Below are positions 22,682-33,840 of a stretch of DNA of 64,000 nt, one piece after another. Every line of letters starts with the position of its first letter. Within the stretch, counting starts at the first letter, position 1. The DNA is from Haberlea rhodopensis. Taxonomy: Eukaryota; Streptophyta; Magnoliopsida; Lamiales; Gesneriaceae. The stretch spans positions 3,658,001-3,722,000 of the forward strand of contig CAJQUN010000024.1 of assembly GCA_907163345.1 (NCBI GenBank), written 5' to 3'. Made by a program: the position numbers and the translations under genes. Below the pieces are notes generated by a model that was not told where the DNA came from, made no database searches, and worked only from the letters and a program-made list of their open reading frames with translations.

Positions 22682-23361
22682 CTGCAATATAAGAAATTTT
22701 AATACTACTTGTTGATCAGTAAACTTTAGCAAATGAAAGCGAAGGACAAGAGATTAGGATTTACAACATGAAACACATAGTGATAATTACAAATAAATTT
22801 CCAAATACATTGGGCACGTGATAGGATCATGAGACAATACTAACCAACCTCAGCACGCATCAATAAGATACATGCCTTGCCTTGAGCAGTACACTTCTAA
22901 TAACTATGGTCCACATGTTTTCAAATGCCATTGAATTCATGTACAAACAGAGTGATCCTGAGTAAAATTAGGTGCTCAATCTCTATATGATTTTGTTGGC
23001 AACTGTTTTATTGATGAACATTGACAAGAGGGAAGATTATATTCCGACATTGATCGATCACCGAGAAACTAACATATACAGGGAAATCATGCATCATGAG
23101 ATGTTTGCATTCCCAGAATCTCTCAACGCTCCATATAAGACTGGTTGAATTATCAAATAGCCCACATGAAATGATTTTAATTACAGCTGATAAAACAGCA
23201 TATGAACTCATAAAAAAACATAGAAAAATAATCTTTCAATCAAAGACACATATAAGAAATCTAAGTGCAGCAAACTAAGCTTACATCACATGGAACAAAC
23301 CAATCAATTTATTTTTACTAAAGCACATCCAAGTACATAAATTAATGGAAAAGAGATGCCT
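22682..23361. other. Presumed intron of the RPL34-like remnant
   Basis: AT-rich, no coding content recognised. It lies between the eL34-like exon and the possible upstream exon ending near 23374. Confidence 0.35.
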
Positions 23362-25830
23362 ACCCCTTGAATCATTTGCCCATTCTTAGTAATCTGGTAA
23401 CAAATACCCCAATCGTTACAGCCACAATCGACAGCCACTTTCTGGCCAAATTTCTCTGCTATTAGCGACAATCCCCACTGTCACGCCCCGAGACCGGGGT
23501 CAATAACACCGGCATTGATTTCCATAAACAACTTGAAATCAATAAGCCTCGTAATATCGTAATAAACAAAACCAGTCTATATTCCATAAATAAAGAAATC
23601 ATTGTCTTTACAACTGAATTAAAAACGCGAAATTAAAACTTAACATCTTAAATAGTAAAATCGTACTTAAATAAAGTCTTGGGATCTTAATTCTTAGCAA
23701 TACGCAGCGGATATATCACCAACCCCAAAATTGGTGATCTTCTTCGGCTTCAACTTCTTCTTCAGCTTTATCTGGGGATGTAGAGTAAGGGGTTGAGTGC
23801 TTTGGAAAACACTCAGCAAGTGAGGGACAATCGATATGATATCATAATAAATATTTCATAATTTTCATAACATGAATCATAACTTGACATAAACCGATAT
23901 GAATGTATCTTGACATAATTGCTCCATCGAGCCATAACATGACATCTCATATCGTTCATAATTTTCTTATACTTAAGCACAGTAAATCATCTAATTTCCT
24001 CTTAGTACTGATATCAGTCTCTAGACTTATCCCTCCCAGAGATGAGGTCATGACATCGGCTTACCCCACGAATAAAGGGTCTGGATACTCCAGAAACAAC
24101 TGATTACCACCGTATAAGGTTCTTTTAGCGGTTACACCCCACCGCATCAGGGTCATGGGGAATTCCATTCCAATTGGATTTCGAGTTTAAGGTGCTTACA
24201 AAATAATACTTTTCTTAGTTTCAACATAGTTCATATCGATTGGGAACTTAAAAACATACATATTATTTTCAAAAACGAAACGAATAAATAGCAAAAACCC
24301 ACTTACAGTGCTTGGATACGTGCTTGATTGATCAAAGGTATTACACGAATGGATTCAAATCCTCCTAGATTAAACGAAATCCGAACGCTACCTCTCGAAC
24401 ATATTCTTCAATGAACAAGATTGAATTCAGAACTTGGTTGGCTTTCGGTTCCGAAATTTGGACAGAAACTCGATGACTATTGCTCAAGTTTAACACTCAA
24501 ATTGAAGGAACTTTCGAACAAGGTTGCTGGTATGGTTTCGATCACTTGATGAAACTTTCTGGACCAAAAACAATGCAGACAGCTTCAGCTTTGGCTTCTG
24601 TTCTTATCGAACGGATTTAAGGTTTGCAAGTAGATGGTTTAATGTTGAAACTTGGCTCGGTTATAGTTGCTGTCAATCGAACAGAAACTGGAAAAGCGAG
24701 TAACGGTTTTGGTTGAAGGAATATCGAAGAGTGATGCTTAAAAGCTTCTGGAAAATCCGGTGAACAAAATCTGAACAGATTCTGGAAGAACTTGTACAGA
24801 TTGCTTAACGGCTTTTCGAAACAGATTGCTAAGGTGTTCGGGTGGAAGAGATTCTGGAATAAACGTGCAGAATGTTGAAGGGATTTCTTTCGAATTGTTG
24901 GACAGAATTTTTTTTGGAGTTCTCGGCTTCTTGAAGGCTGAGAAGGAAGGGAAATTGTGATGTAAATCTCTCAAGGTTGGCACCTATATTTATAGTTGAA
25001 GGTTGGGGCCAAATCTGGAACAATCGGGTGTGGATTCCTTCGAGATTTAGGATTCAAATCTGCACAGATTGTTGATGTATGTCGTGCAAGATTTCGTGTT
25101 GACTTTGGTAGCTTGTGGAGAGGTGGAACCAGCTGGGACTTATCGGCTTTTCTTTCGATTAGGATGCTGGAAAAGATGAGATTTTCGAACACCATGTAAT
25201 GGTTGGACTCTTGGTGTTTTTCTCGAAAAATCCGGAAACAAAAGGGTGAAGTCTTTCGGATGAAATTTTCCAGATTTTGGTCGATACATGTTGCTAAAAA
25301 AAAAATGGTTTATTGAAGGATTTTGTGATGGCTAGGACTCCTTGGTAGTCATCAAAACATTCTTGGTATCCCTTGACTAGAGTTTTAAAGAAAAGAAACC
25401 TCATCTAATAAGATTTTGATTCCCACTAGGGCACTTTATTAATCCATCTTAATTAAATTAGAGTTCTAGTTAAACTCTAATACAATATAATTTTATTTAA
25501 TAATAAAAGAGTTTAACTTGCAACAATTACCTCAAATGTTGGATAACCTCAAATCCGGGTCTTTACACCCACATTATTAACCTCCCCATTCCTACAGCAG
25601 CTGGTTTGATTGTACGTGAACACGAATGAGCTTTTTTGAAAGAGTTCAAAACGAAAGCTTGAGAGTTATATGACAGAGTACACAATGCGCCGCAATGGAC
25701 CCTTCTAGGAAGGAACTTAGGGGCAATTTCCAAGGGTTGCAGAGAACTCTAAATGAGGGACTAGAATAAGTGACGAAATTGGGCCGATTGAAGAGTAAGG
25801 TTTCAGGCACGACAGCTGCAACCATGGAAT
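23362..25830 (-). pseudogene. Unrecognised gene remnant split by a solo LTR
   Basis: If the solo LTR (23479-25567) and one copy of its 5-bp duplication are ignored, an open frame runs on the minus strand from about 25735 to 23374, crossing the insertion site in frame: KPAAVGMGRLIMWG then LSLIAEKFGQKVAVDCGCND. It ends at a plausible donor after GQMIQG. Upstream, an ATG at 25828 starts MVAAVVPETLLFNRPNFVTY, which looks like a plastid transit peptide but is in a different frame, so at least one frameshift lies near 25755. I do not recognise the protein. Its relation to the RPL34 exon downstream is unclear; it may be a chimera. Confidence 0.4.
23479..25567. mobile_element. Solo LTR (gypsy-like), 2089 bp
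   Basis: Begins TGTCACGCCCCGAGACCGGG and ends GGGTCTTTACA, i.e. TG...CA. It is flanked by the 5-bp direct repeat CCCAC (23474-23478 and 25568-25572). No internal retrotransposon genes are present, so it is most simply a solo LTR left by recombination between the two LTRs of a full element. The opening sequence is typical of plant Ty3/gypsy LTRs. ORFs inside (24738-25199) have no known protein content. Confidence 0.85.
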
Positions 25831-25938
25831 CACTTCGTGAACTCAGTAAATGAAGCAGATACAATTTATGGGGTTGAATAGGCGGCAATGTTAATATGAT
25901 GAGCTGGTCTACAAGAAAAAGGGGTTCACGACCCCGAC

Positions 25939-26342
25939 TGTTACGACAAACGGGGCAGCACAAGAAGGCACAATAGAAGAGGAAACAAGTGATACAACTC
26001 ATGCAAGAGAGGAGCAAAATGAAGCTGTTAGTAGAAGAAATAGAAGATTGCCAAATCACTTAAAAGACTTTGTATTAGTTTAATTATATTAGTTTATTAT
26101 GTAATTGACATGTATGTCAAGTATGCAAGTTGAAGGGTAGGAAAGTATGCAAGTTATAGGCATGACAGTTATGGGTTAGTGGATTGAAGTAGTTAGTTTT
26201 AATTATAAATAATGTAATAGGTTAGTTTTTGGACAGTTAGTTAATGATCAGTTTTTCTTTTCTCAGAAAAAAATTCTATCTTCTTCTTCCTTCAATTCTG
26301 AATCTGGAGTCTGGCTTGACTCGAACAAAGCCTAAGCTAACA
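25939..26342 (+). repeat. 5' LTR of the gypsy element
   Basis: 404 bp, TG...CA ends. It carries promoter and poly-A signals for the element in principle. A possible primer binding site starts right after it (TTTGGTGCTCTCGTTGG, 26343-26359); the tRNA was not assigned. The antisense ORF 25646-26059 partly overlaps this LTR and is not a gene as such. Confidence 0.92.
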
Positions 26343-26379
26343 TTTGGTGCTCTCGTTGGTTTTCGCATTCAGTTAATTC

Positions 26380-29037
26380 ATGGCGGAAGGAACGCGTTTG
26401 GCTCGTTTGGAGGAGATGTTTAACAAATTGCAGGACACTCAGGCTACAATGATTACTACCCAGAATAATAGTATTGAGCACATCACGACATCTATGAAAG
26501 ACATTTCTTTTGGTTTACAGACATTAGATGCCAAGGTGGAACAATCTCTGAAACGTTCGACCACATTCAATTTAGATATGCCTCCATCTTCACCTCATAT
26601 ATTTGAGACTCATTCATGGCCACAACAAACGACGGATCATTCAAATACGCATAAATCAATGCGATTGGAGGTACCACGTTTTTCTGGGGACAATCCTTTG
26701 GCATGGATTTCTCGCATTCAGCGATATTTTGATTTCTACAACACATCCGATCACCAACGTTTGTTAATTGCTTCTTTTCATTTGGATGGCATGGCTTTGG
26801 ACTGGTATGATTGGGTCAGTAAGAACCACTTGATTCCTACATGGCAGGAGTTTTTGGTTGCTGTTCAACAACGCTTCGGACCATCTGATTATGAGGATTC
26901 TTTTGGCAAATTGAGTAAATTAATACAAACTTCCTCTTTGTCAGATTACCAACAGAAATTTGAGCATTTAGTCACACGTCTTCATGGCGTTCCGGAGCAT
27001 GTTATTACTAGTTGTTTTGTTGCGGGTCTACAGCCGGATTTAAGACGCGAAATACAGGTTTATAAACCGGGGACTCTACTGCAGGCAATGGGAATGGCTA
27101 GATTATATGAGGACAAATATTTAGATCTCAAATCTGCTACACGTTGGGGGGGTAACTTTCAAAAACAGGATCGACAACCCTTGCATATACGTACTGGTAC
27201 ATTACCTCCTTTATTACCAACTCCTTCTCATTCTAATGTCTCCAACATCAAGCCTGATAATATGCCTATTATTAAACGGCTATCTTCCACCGAAATGGCG
27301 GCAAGACGTGAGAAAGGTCTTTGTTATAATTGTGATGACAAGTACACACCGGGTCACAAATGTAAAGGTCGTCTTTATTGTTTCATTGTTGATGATGCGG
27401 AGGTTATTTTAGATGATATGGCTCCTCCATCAGAATTTACACCTGAGTCTACGGATGTTCCAGAAATCAGTTTACATGCCATGGCGGGACATATCTCACC
27501 AAGAACGTTGCGTTTATCTGCTCTAATTAATGGGTTGTGTGTCCAAGCTTTAATTGATGGTGGAAGCACTCATAATTTCATTCAAGATCGCGTGGCAAAG
27601 TTTCTGAAACTTCCAATTATTCCTTCGCCAAATTTCAAAGTTTTAGTTGGTAATGGCCATACACTAATCTGTGAAGGATATTGTCCACAAGTGCCAATCC
27701 AACTTGGATCAGAATTATTTTCTATTGATTTTTACGTTCTTCAATTACAAGGGGCAGATGTGGTTCTTGGGGTTCAATGGCTCGAACTTTTGGGGCGTAT
27801 CAGTATAGATTATCAGGAGCTTTATATGGAATTTACTTGGGAGGGCCGAGTTGTTCGCCTACAGGGTGAACCATTGGTACAAATTGAGCAAGTTCATTCT
27901 CACCAACTGAGACGTCTCTCACAAACGGCTGCCATATCAGAATGCTTTCAATTGCTGGCTGTGGATGTCCCTGCATGCGACCCTAATACGGTAAACAAGC
28001 TTCCTGATACGTTTTCTGCACTTCTTGACTCTTTTAATGATGTTTTTAAAGAACCTACAACACTTCCACCGCATCGTGTTATCGATCATAATATTCACCT
28101 ACTTCCAAATTCCAATCCGGTGAATGTTAAACCGTATCGTTATCCACATTTTCAGAAAGCGGAAATTGAAAAATTGGTCTCTCAAATGTTAACTTCTGGT
28201 GTTATTCGCCATAGTCATAGTCCGTTCTCTTCCCCGGTCCTTCTAGTAAAAAAAAAAGACGGCACATGGCGATTTTGTGTTGACTATCGGGCTCTCAATC
28301 ACATTACAATTAAAGATAAATTCCCTATTCCTACCATCGATGAACTACTTGATGAACTCCATGGCGCGTCCATATTCTCTAAGATTGATTTACGAGCCGG
28401 CTATCATCAAGTTCGTGTTAACCCGCATGATATTCATAAAACAGCCTTTCGTACACACGATGGTCACTACGAGTTTGTTGTTATGCCCTTCGGTTTGACA
28501 AATGCTCCATCCACATTTCAAGCATCTATGAATACAATTTTTAAACCATTTCTACGACAATTTGTCATTGTATTCTTTGATGATATCCTAGTTTATAGCA
28601 AGTGCCTTGAGGATCATTTTACTCACCTACAAGAAGTTTTGTCATGTTTACGTCAACATCACTTCCTTGCTAAGCAATCCAAGTGCTCATTTGGCCAACA
28701 TTCAATTGATTATTTAGGCCATGTAATTTCCAATGAGGGTGTTAAACCTGACCCCAACAAAATACTTGCTGTGATAGCGTGGCCTCTTCCTAAGACACCC
28801 AAAGCATTACGCGGATTTTTAGGCTTAACAGGTTTTTATCGGAAATTTGTCCAAGGGTATGCGCATATTGCAGCTCCTCTCACTGACCTTCTGAAAAGAG
28901 ATCAATTTCAATGGTCTGAATCGGCTTTAATTTCCTTTAATAACCTCAAGAAAGCCTTAACCAGTTACCCTATTTTAGCTTTACCAGATTTTTCCCAACA
29001 ATTTTCGGTTTCAAACAGATGCCTCGGGGTTGGGTAG
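26380..29037 (+). CDS. Gypsy gag-protease-reverse transcriptase, frameshifted
   Basis: ORF of 885 aa. Gag capsid-like region at about residues 95-245 (WISRIQRYFDFYNTSDHQRL), zinc knuckle CYNCDDKYTPGHKC near 315, aspartic protease ALIDGGSTHNF near 390 (DGG rather than the more common DSG), reverse transcriptase from about 590 with the FFDDIL catalytic motif near 732, and the beginning of RNase H near 860. The frame is lost in RNase H by one extra T at 29009-29011, giving a stop at 29037; the following frame (29030 on) continues the polyprotein. Otherwise no stops are seen, so the disruption is recent. Confidence 0.93.
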   Translation: MAEGTRLARLEEMFNKLQDTQATMITTQNNSIEHITTSMKDISFGLQTLDAKVEQSLKRSTTFNLDMPPSSPHIFETHSWPQQTTDHSNTHKSMRLEVPRFSGDNPLAWISRIQRYFDFYNTSDHQRLLIASFHLDGMALDWYDWVSKNHLIPTWQEFLVAVQQRFGPSDYEDSFGKLSKLIQTSSLSDYQQKFEHLVTRLHGVPEHVITSCFVAGLQPDLRREIQVYKPGTLLQAMGMARLYEDKYLDLKSATRWGGNFQKQDRQPLHIRTGTLPPLLPTPSHSNVSNIKPDNMPIIKRLSSTEMAARREKGLCYNCDDKYTPGHKCKGRLYCFIVDDAEVILDDMAPPSEFTPESTDVPEISLHAMAGHISPRTLRLSALINGLCVQALIDGGSTHNFIQDRVAKFLKLPIIPSPNFKVLVGNGHTLICEGYCPQVPIQLGSELFSIDFYVLQLQGADVVLGVQWLELLGRISIDYQELYMEFTWEGRVVRLQGEPLVQIEQVHSHQLRRLSQTAAISECFQLLAVDVPACDPNTVNKLPDTFSALLDSFNDVFKEPTTLPPHRVIDHNIHLLPNSNPVNVKPYRYPHFQKAEIEKLVSQMLTSGVIRHSHSPFSSPVLLVKKKDGTWRFCVDYRALNHITIKDKFPIPTIDELLDELHGASIFSKIDLRAGYHQVRVNPHDIHKTAFRTHDGHYEFVVMPFGLTNAPSTFQASMNTIFKPFLRQFVIVFFDDILVYSKCLEDHFTHLQEVLSCLRQHHFLAKQSKCSFGQHSIDYLGHVISNEGVKPDPNKILAVIAWPLPKTPKALRGFLGLTGFYRKFVQGYAHIAAPLTDLLKRDQFQWSESALISFNNLKKALTSYPILALPDFSQQFSVSNRCLGVG

Positions 29038-31015
29038 TGGAGCCGTGCTCTTACAAAATAATCGCCCTATCGCCTATTTCAGTAAAAAATTTTCCACACG
29101 ACTCTCCAAAGCATCAGCCTATGTCCGAGAGTTAGTGGCGGTGACACAGGCTATCGCTAAGTGGCGTCAATATTTACTTGGTACGCACTTTACGATCATT
29201 ACTGACCATCAGAGCTTAAAGGATTTATTAACCCAAAACATACACACTCCAGACCAACAAAAATATTTGGTTCGACTCATGGGTTATGATTTTCAAATTG
29301 TCTACAAACCTGGAAAGACCAATGTGGTAGCTGATGCCTTGTCTAGACAATTTCATGATGATTCTGTTACTCATCATTCTCATTCTGCACTCTTGGCTTT
29401 TTCCACTCCTATTTCTGGTTTTATTTCTGAACTCAAACAGGAGGTTGCTAGTGATCAATTTTACCAAAGTCTTATCTCTCAAATTGATAACTCCGATCCT
29501 ACTTCTGTTTTCAGTTATCGAGATGGGTTAGTATTCAAAAATCATCGATTGGTTATCAATTCCAATTCTTCCCTTAAGCTGAAATTGTTGTTTGAATTCC
29601 ATGACACACCGTTAGCGGGTCATGAGGGTGTCAAGAAAACATTATCAAGGTTGTCTTCTACTTTTTATTGGGATCGCATGCGACGGGATGTCACCGAATA
29701 TATCAGTCAGTGTATGATTTGCCAACAAACAAAATATGCCACGACTAAGTCCCAAGGTTTGCTTCAACCTTTGCCAATTCCCCATAATACATGGGAAGAT
29801 GTATCTATGGATTTTATTACTGGGTTACCACCTTCCAATGGATTTGCTGCTATTGTTGTAGTCGTTGACAGATTATCTAAGTATGTACATTTTGGAGCTT
29901 TGAAACCAGGTTTTTCATCAGTCACGGTGGCTTGCTTATTTGCGGATATGGTGGTTAAGCTTCATGGTTTTCCTAAAACTATTGTTTCTGATCGAGACCC
30001 GCTGTTTCTAAGTAAATTTTGGCAAGAATTATTCAAGAGTTGTGGCACTAGCCTTCATATGTCTAGTGCATACCATCCCCAGTCCGATGGCCAAACCGAG
30101 GTTCTTAATCGATGTTTGGAACAATACTTGCGGAGTTTTGTAGGTGATCAACCTTCGCGATGGTCGAAGTATTTAGTATGGGCCGAACTTTGTTATAACA
30201 CAAGCTTTCATGCTTCTATTATGATGTCTCCATTTGAGGCCATTTATGGAAAACCACCGCCCACATTAACATCATATGCTGAAGGAACAACAGATATTGA
30301 GGCAGTGGATTACTGGGTAATGGATCGAGACAAAATCTTGTCTACCCTCAAGGAAAATTTACAAGCTGCTCAGCTGCGCATGAAGTGTCAATCAGATAAG
30401 CATCGATCAGACGTCAACTTTACTGAGGGTCAGTGGTGTTTTATTCGTCTCCAACCGTATCGTCAAATATCGGTGTCTGGACAGCGATTTACTAAGCTTA
30501 GTAAACGATTTTTTGGACCGTATAAAATTATCAAGCGCATTGGTCCTGTGGCATATAAGCTGGAACTTCCTGATCATTGCAAGATACATCCTGTTTTTCA
30601 TGTTTCAGTTCTTAAACTTTGCACAACTCCAGAGAAAGTTCATGTGATCTCATTACCCAAATCGTTTGTTAATAATCATCCTGTGGTTTCTCCTTTGGCG
30701 ATATTGGATCATAGGGTAATCAAAAATGGCACACAAATCGTGGATCAGGTACTTGTCCAATGGCTGGGTTTACCTCTTGAGGAGACATCTTGGGAAGAGT
30801 TGTCACACTTCCAACAGCTATACCCTTCTTTCTACCTTGAGGACAAGGTATGTTTTCCACAGCAGGGTAATGTTACGACAAACGGGGCAGCACAAGAAGG
30901 CACAATAGAAGAGGAAACAAGTGATACAACTCATGCAAGAGAGGAGCAAAATGAAGCTGTTAGTAGAAGAAATAGAAGATTGCCAAATCACTTAAAAGAC
31001 TTTGTATTAGTTTAA
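29030..31015 (+). CDS. Gypsy RNase H-integrase-chromodomain part of pol
   Basis: Continuation of pol in another frame, 661 aa. It begins inside RNase H, then has the integrase zinc-binding region (HEGVKKTL ... CMICQQTK), the integrase core with acidic residues in DFITGLPP, VSDRDPLF and QTEVLNRC, and a C-terminal segment with ILDHRVIKNGTQIVDQVLVQ and EETSWEEL, which resembles a chromodomain. Chromodomains of this clade steer integration to particular chromatin. The last 48 codons lie inside the 3' LTR. The listed start is only where this frame overlaps the upstream ORF, not a real start codon. Confidence 0.92.
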   Translation: MGSGAVLLQNNRPIAYFSKKFSTRLSKASAYVRELVAVTQAIAKWRQYLLGTHFTIITDHQSLKDLLTQNIHTPDQQKYLVRLMGYDFQIVYKPGKTNVVADALSRQFHDDSVTHHSHSALLAFSTPISGFISELKQEVASDQFYQSLISQIDNSDPTSVFSYRDGLVFKNHRLVINSNSSLKLKLLFEFHDTPLAGHEGVKKTLSRLSSTFYWDRMRRDVTEYISQCMICQQTKYATTKSQGLLQPLPIPHNTWEDVSMDFITGLPPSNGFAAIVVVVDRLSKYVHFGALKPGFSSVTVACLFADMVVKLHGFPKTIVSDRDPLFLSKFWQELFKSCGTSLHMSSAYHPQSDGQTEVLNRCLEQYLRSFVGDQPSRWSKYLVWAELCYNTSFHASIMMSPFEAIYGKPPPTLTSYAEGTTDIEAVDYWVMDRDKILSTLKENLQAAQLRMKCQSDKHRSDVNFTEGQWCFIRLQPYRQISVSGQRFTKLSKRFFGPYKIIKRIGPVAYKLELPDHCKIHPVFHVSVLKLCTTPEKVHVISLPKSFVNNHPVVSPLAILDHRVIKNGTQIVDQVLVQWLGLPLEETSWEELSHFQQLYPSFYLEDKVCFPQQGNVTTNGAAQEGTIEEETSDTTHAREEQNEAVSRRNRRLPNHLKDFVLV

Positions 31016-31273
31016 TTATATTAGTTTATTATGTAATTGACATGTATGTCAAGTATGCAAGTTGAAGGGTAGGAAAGTATGCAAGTTATAGGCATGACAG
31101 TTATGGGTTAGTGGATTGAAGTAGTTAGTTTTAATTATAAATAATGTAATAGGTTAGTTTTTGGACAGTTAGTTAATGATCAGTTTTCTTTTCTCAGAAA
31201 AAAATTCTATCTTCTTCTTCCTTCAATTCTGAATCTGGAGTCTGGCTTGACTCGAACAAAGCCTAAGCTAACA
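30871..31273 (+). repeat. 3' LTR of the gypsy element
   Basis: 403 bp, matches the 5' LTR except for one missing T. It contains the end of the pol ORF (stop at 31015). Confidence 0.93.
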
Positions 31274-31278
31274 CCGAC

Positions 31279-32042
31279 CCTCCGTGGGAAATATCAAGAG
31301 GCCAGTGTTACTTCTCCATAAAATTGAGAAAATTAGAAGGGTTGGGGTTCCAAATCACAGCCTATGCACATTTTTTGTTTGCGTTGGAACTCCATAGGAA
31401 GAGAATCAAGAGATGAAGAAGTTGGAAATGAGGAAGATAATGGTATTATAGGTTTATTGGGTTTTCAGGGAGTGATAAATGAATTTAAATTGAAATGAGG
31501 CATACATTTTCTGACACAGATATTGAAGACAAATTTGAATTTGAGTTGGGAGATTTTATGTGACTTTGCCCATAAATTAACTATATTGTTATTGATATTA
31601 AAAAATAAATTAATATAATAATATTATGTATAAATACTAATAATAATGTTAAAAATATTTAAAAAACAAAATTAATAATAATATTAACAAGACCGAACCG
31701 ACTAAATAAAAGATTTGGTTTGGTTAATTCAGAAATTATATTCTCATTTTTCTTAAAAAAAAATGGTCATATTGAATTTGAATTCGGTTATTTTTATAAA
31801 AAATGGTTAAAGTGAGTAAACGGATTTTCTTAATAAACTTCAAATTTTTTATTTCAATTTTTATTAGATTTATTAATAAAACATTTAATTTTTCAAAAAA
31901 ATCCAGGTTAATTCGGATACAAACCAAATTAGATGATTTTAACAATGTCAAAATTTGATAAAAACAAGGTCATGGTTGGTTTTAGTGAGCAATTTTGTCT
32001 AACTAGTACAAAGCACGTGCGTCGCACGTGAGTATCCGTTAG

Positions 32043-32079
<37 letters not shown>

Positions 32080-33840
32080 GATTTTTCTGATATGTTAATT
32101 ACATTTTTCTATATGAAATTAAACTTAGTAATTATTAATATTTGAATTTATTTTAGTGCTGGTGAGGATGAAATAAATTTTTTTTGTTTGTTATAAGTTA
32201 CTTAAATAATTACATATAACTTTTAATATTGTTGTCAATTGTCGAGGTAATGCTCATACCTCTTATTTTTTTCATACTAAATCACTTTTAAGTTAACAAA
32301 ACTATAACTTTAGATTGTAAATCATAATTACCAATTAATAATAATAGTAGTTAAAATTAGAAAATTTATAATAAATTAATAACAGTAAAAGTACAACATA
32401 AATTGCTTTAGATGCTAATTAAGTTATTTTATATCGAATTAATAGTATTATGGAATTAGATGAAAAATATAAAAATAAGTTTGAATAACTCAGAGTTATG
32501 CAGTAGTTAAATAATTCATCATTAATTTTGTGTATTATGTGTTTTCGTTGTGAAATGTGTTTGATAATTATAGTGATCATTGATTAGCATTTGATAAGAA
32601 TATTAAAGCTTTTAGGTGTGATACTCTTATTTTTTATTTAATTAATTTGAAATAAAGTTAACTAAGATTGAATTTTTTTAAAAAAATAGCGTTTAGTTTT
32701 TTTCAAGAAAGTTTTTTTTGTTATATTTTAGATATTTATGGTGCGAAGTTATAAAATTGTATTTAATAGTATTTATATGATTTTATTTGGCTAATATAAT
32801 TGTTTACGTGAATTTGTTTGTTTGATGATTATTGTATAAATTTTTCATGTCTAGTGAATCGTATTATCAAATGAATAATTGATTACAATAATATTATTTA
32901 CCAAATTAAGTATTTTGGAAAATTCAAATAAAAAGTCTAAGTAATAATTAAAAAGCTAATAAAGTTTTATTAATTTCAATTATAATTGTTTTGTTTATCA
33001 TGAATACTTATTCAATTATTATATTTATATGTATTAACTATTAGAATTGTGCGATGAGTTATGACAATAAATTAAGTTTTTTTTTAGCTTGTTTTAATTC
33101 TTCATTGTGTTATATCAGTTGTTTTATTCTTATATCTAATTAGAATAAATAATTATTTATATTTGAAATGAATGTACTTTTAACTCCAAAAATTTAAATG
33201 TGTAATTTTTTTATAGATTAACAACTATCCTAAATTAATTAGCATGTAAATTAGCATTATTATTTTACATTTATTATATTGTTTTACTATTATTAATTAA
33301 TTAATTATATTTTAATTAATAAGTACTAATAAATAGTAATTAGGATGTACAATTTAAGAAGATTATAAGTTTGTAACTTAAAACTTAAAAGTGACTTAAC
33401 ATGGAAAATGACGAGGTGTGAGCTTCAATAATTATTATTAGCATTATTTTTTGAAACTTGGAACATTTTATTACTTAAAATATATAACCAATTATGTTAT
33501 TTGAGTATCAATTGGTAGTAAAGATAATATCATCTTTAGTTGTAATTATTATTATAATTCTCATTATAATATTTGGTCATATACGATAAGTGTTTTCTTC
33601 TTTTTGTAGTTCATTATATCAAAAGGTATTATATGTTAATTAATATTTTTAATTATTATATTATTATAATCATTATTAATGAATAATGATAATTTTAATG
33701 TACAATTGATTGATAATTACTTTTGAAAGTTACAAAATTGAATAGAGTCAAATAGAGAGGCTTTGAAGCTTAAAGACTTATAAGCAACTTAAGGGGGGAC
33801 AAATTAACATGAATTAAATTTTCATTATCCTTTAATTTTG
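31279..33840. other. AT-rich intergenic DNA
   Basis: The first 230 bases would have been contiguous with the leader of the split gene before the gypsy insertion. The rest is very AT-rich with (TA)n at 32045-32074 and a small palindrome GCACGTGCGTCGCACGTG at 32013-32030, a motif seen near the ends of some plant repeats. No gene seen. Confidence 0.5.

Larger units (their letters stand above)
25939..31273 (+). mobile_element. Ty3/gypsy chromovirus-type LTR retrotransposon, 5335 bp
   Basis: Two LTRs (25939-26342, 404 bp; 30871-31273, 403 bp) begin TGTTACGACAAACGGGG and end CCTAAGCTAACA; by eye they differ by a single T in a T-run. Target duplication CCGAC flanks the element (25934-25938 and 31274-31278). 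Between the LTRs lie gag-pol in two overlapping frames. Short LTRs, total size and a C-terminal chromodomain-like region suggest the Reina-type chromoviruses; clade is inference. Near-identical LTRs mean a recent insertion. It lies just upstream of the broken gene at 23362-25830. Confidence 0.95.

Noticed and set aside
24738..25199. Several ORFs within the solo LTR
   Set aside because: No conserved domain, all inside LTR boundaries with a 5-bp duplication.
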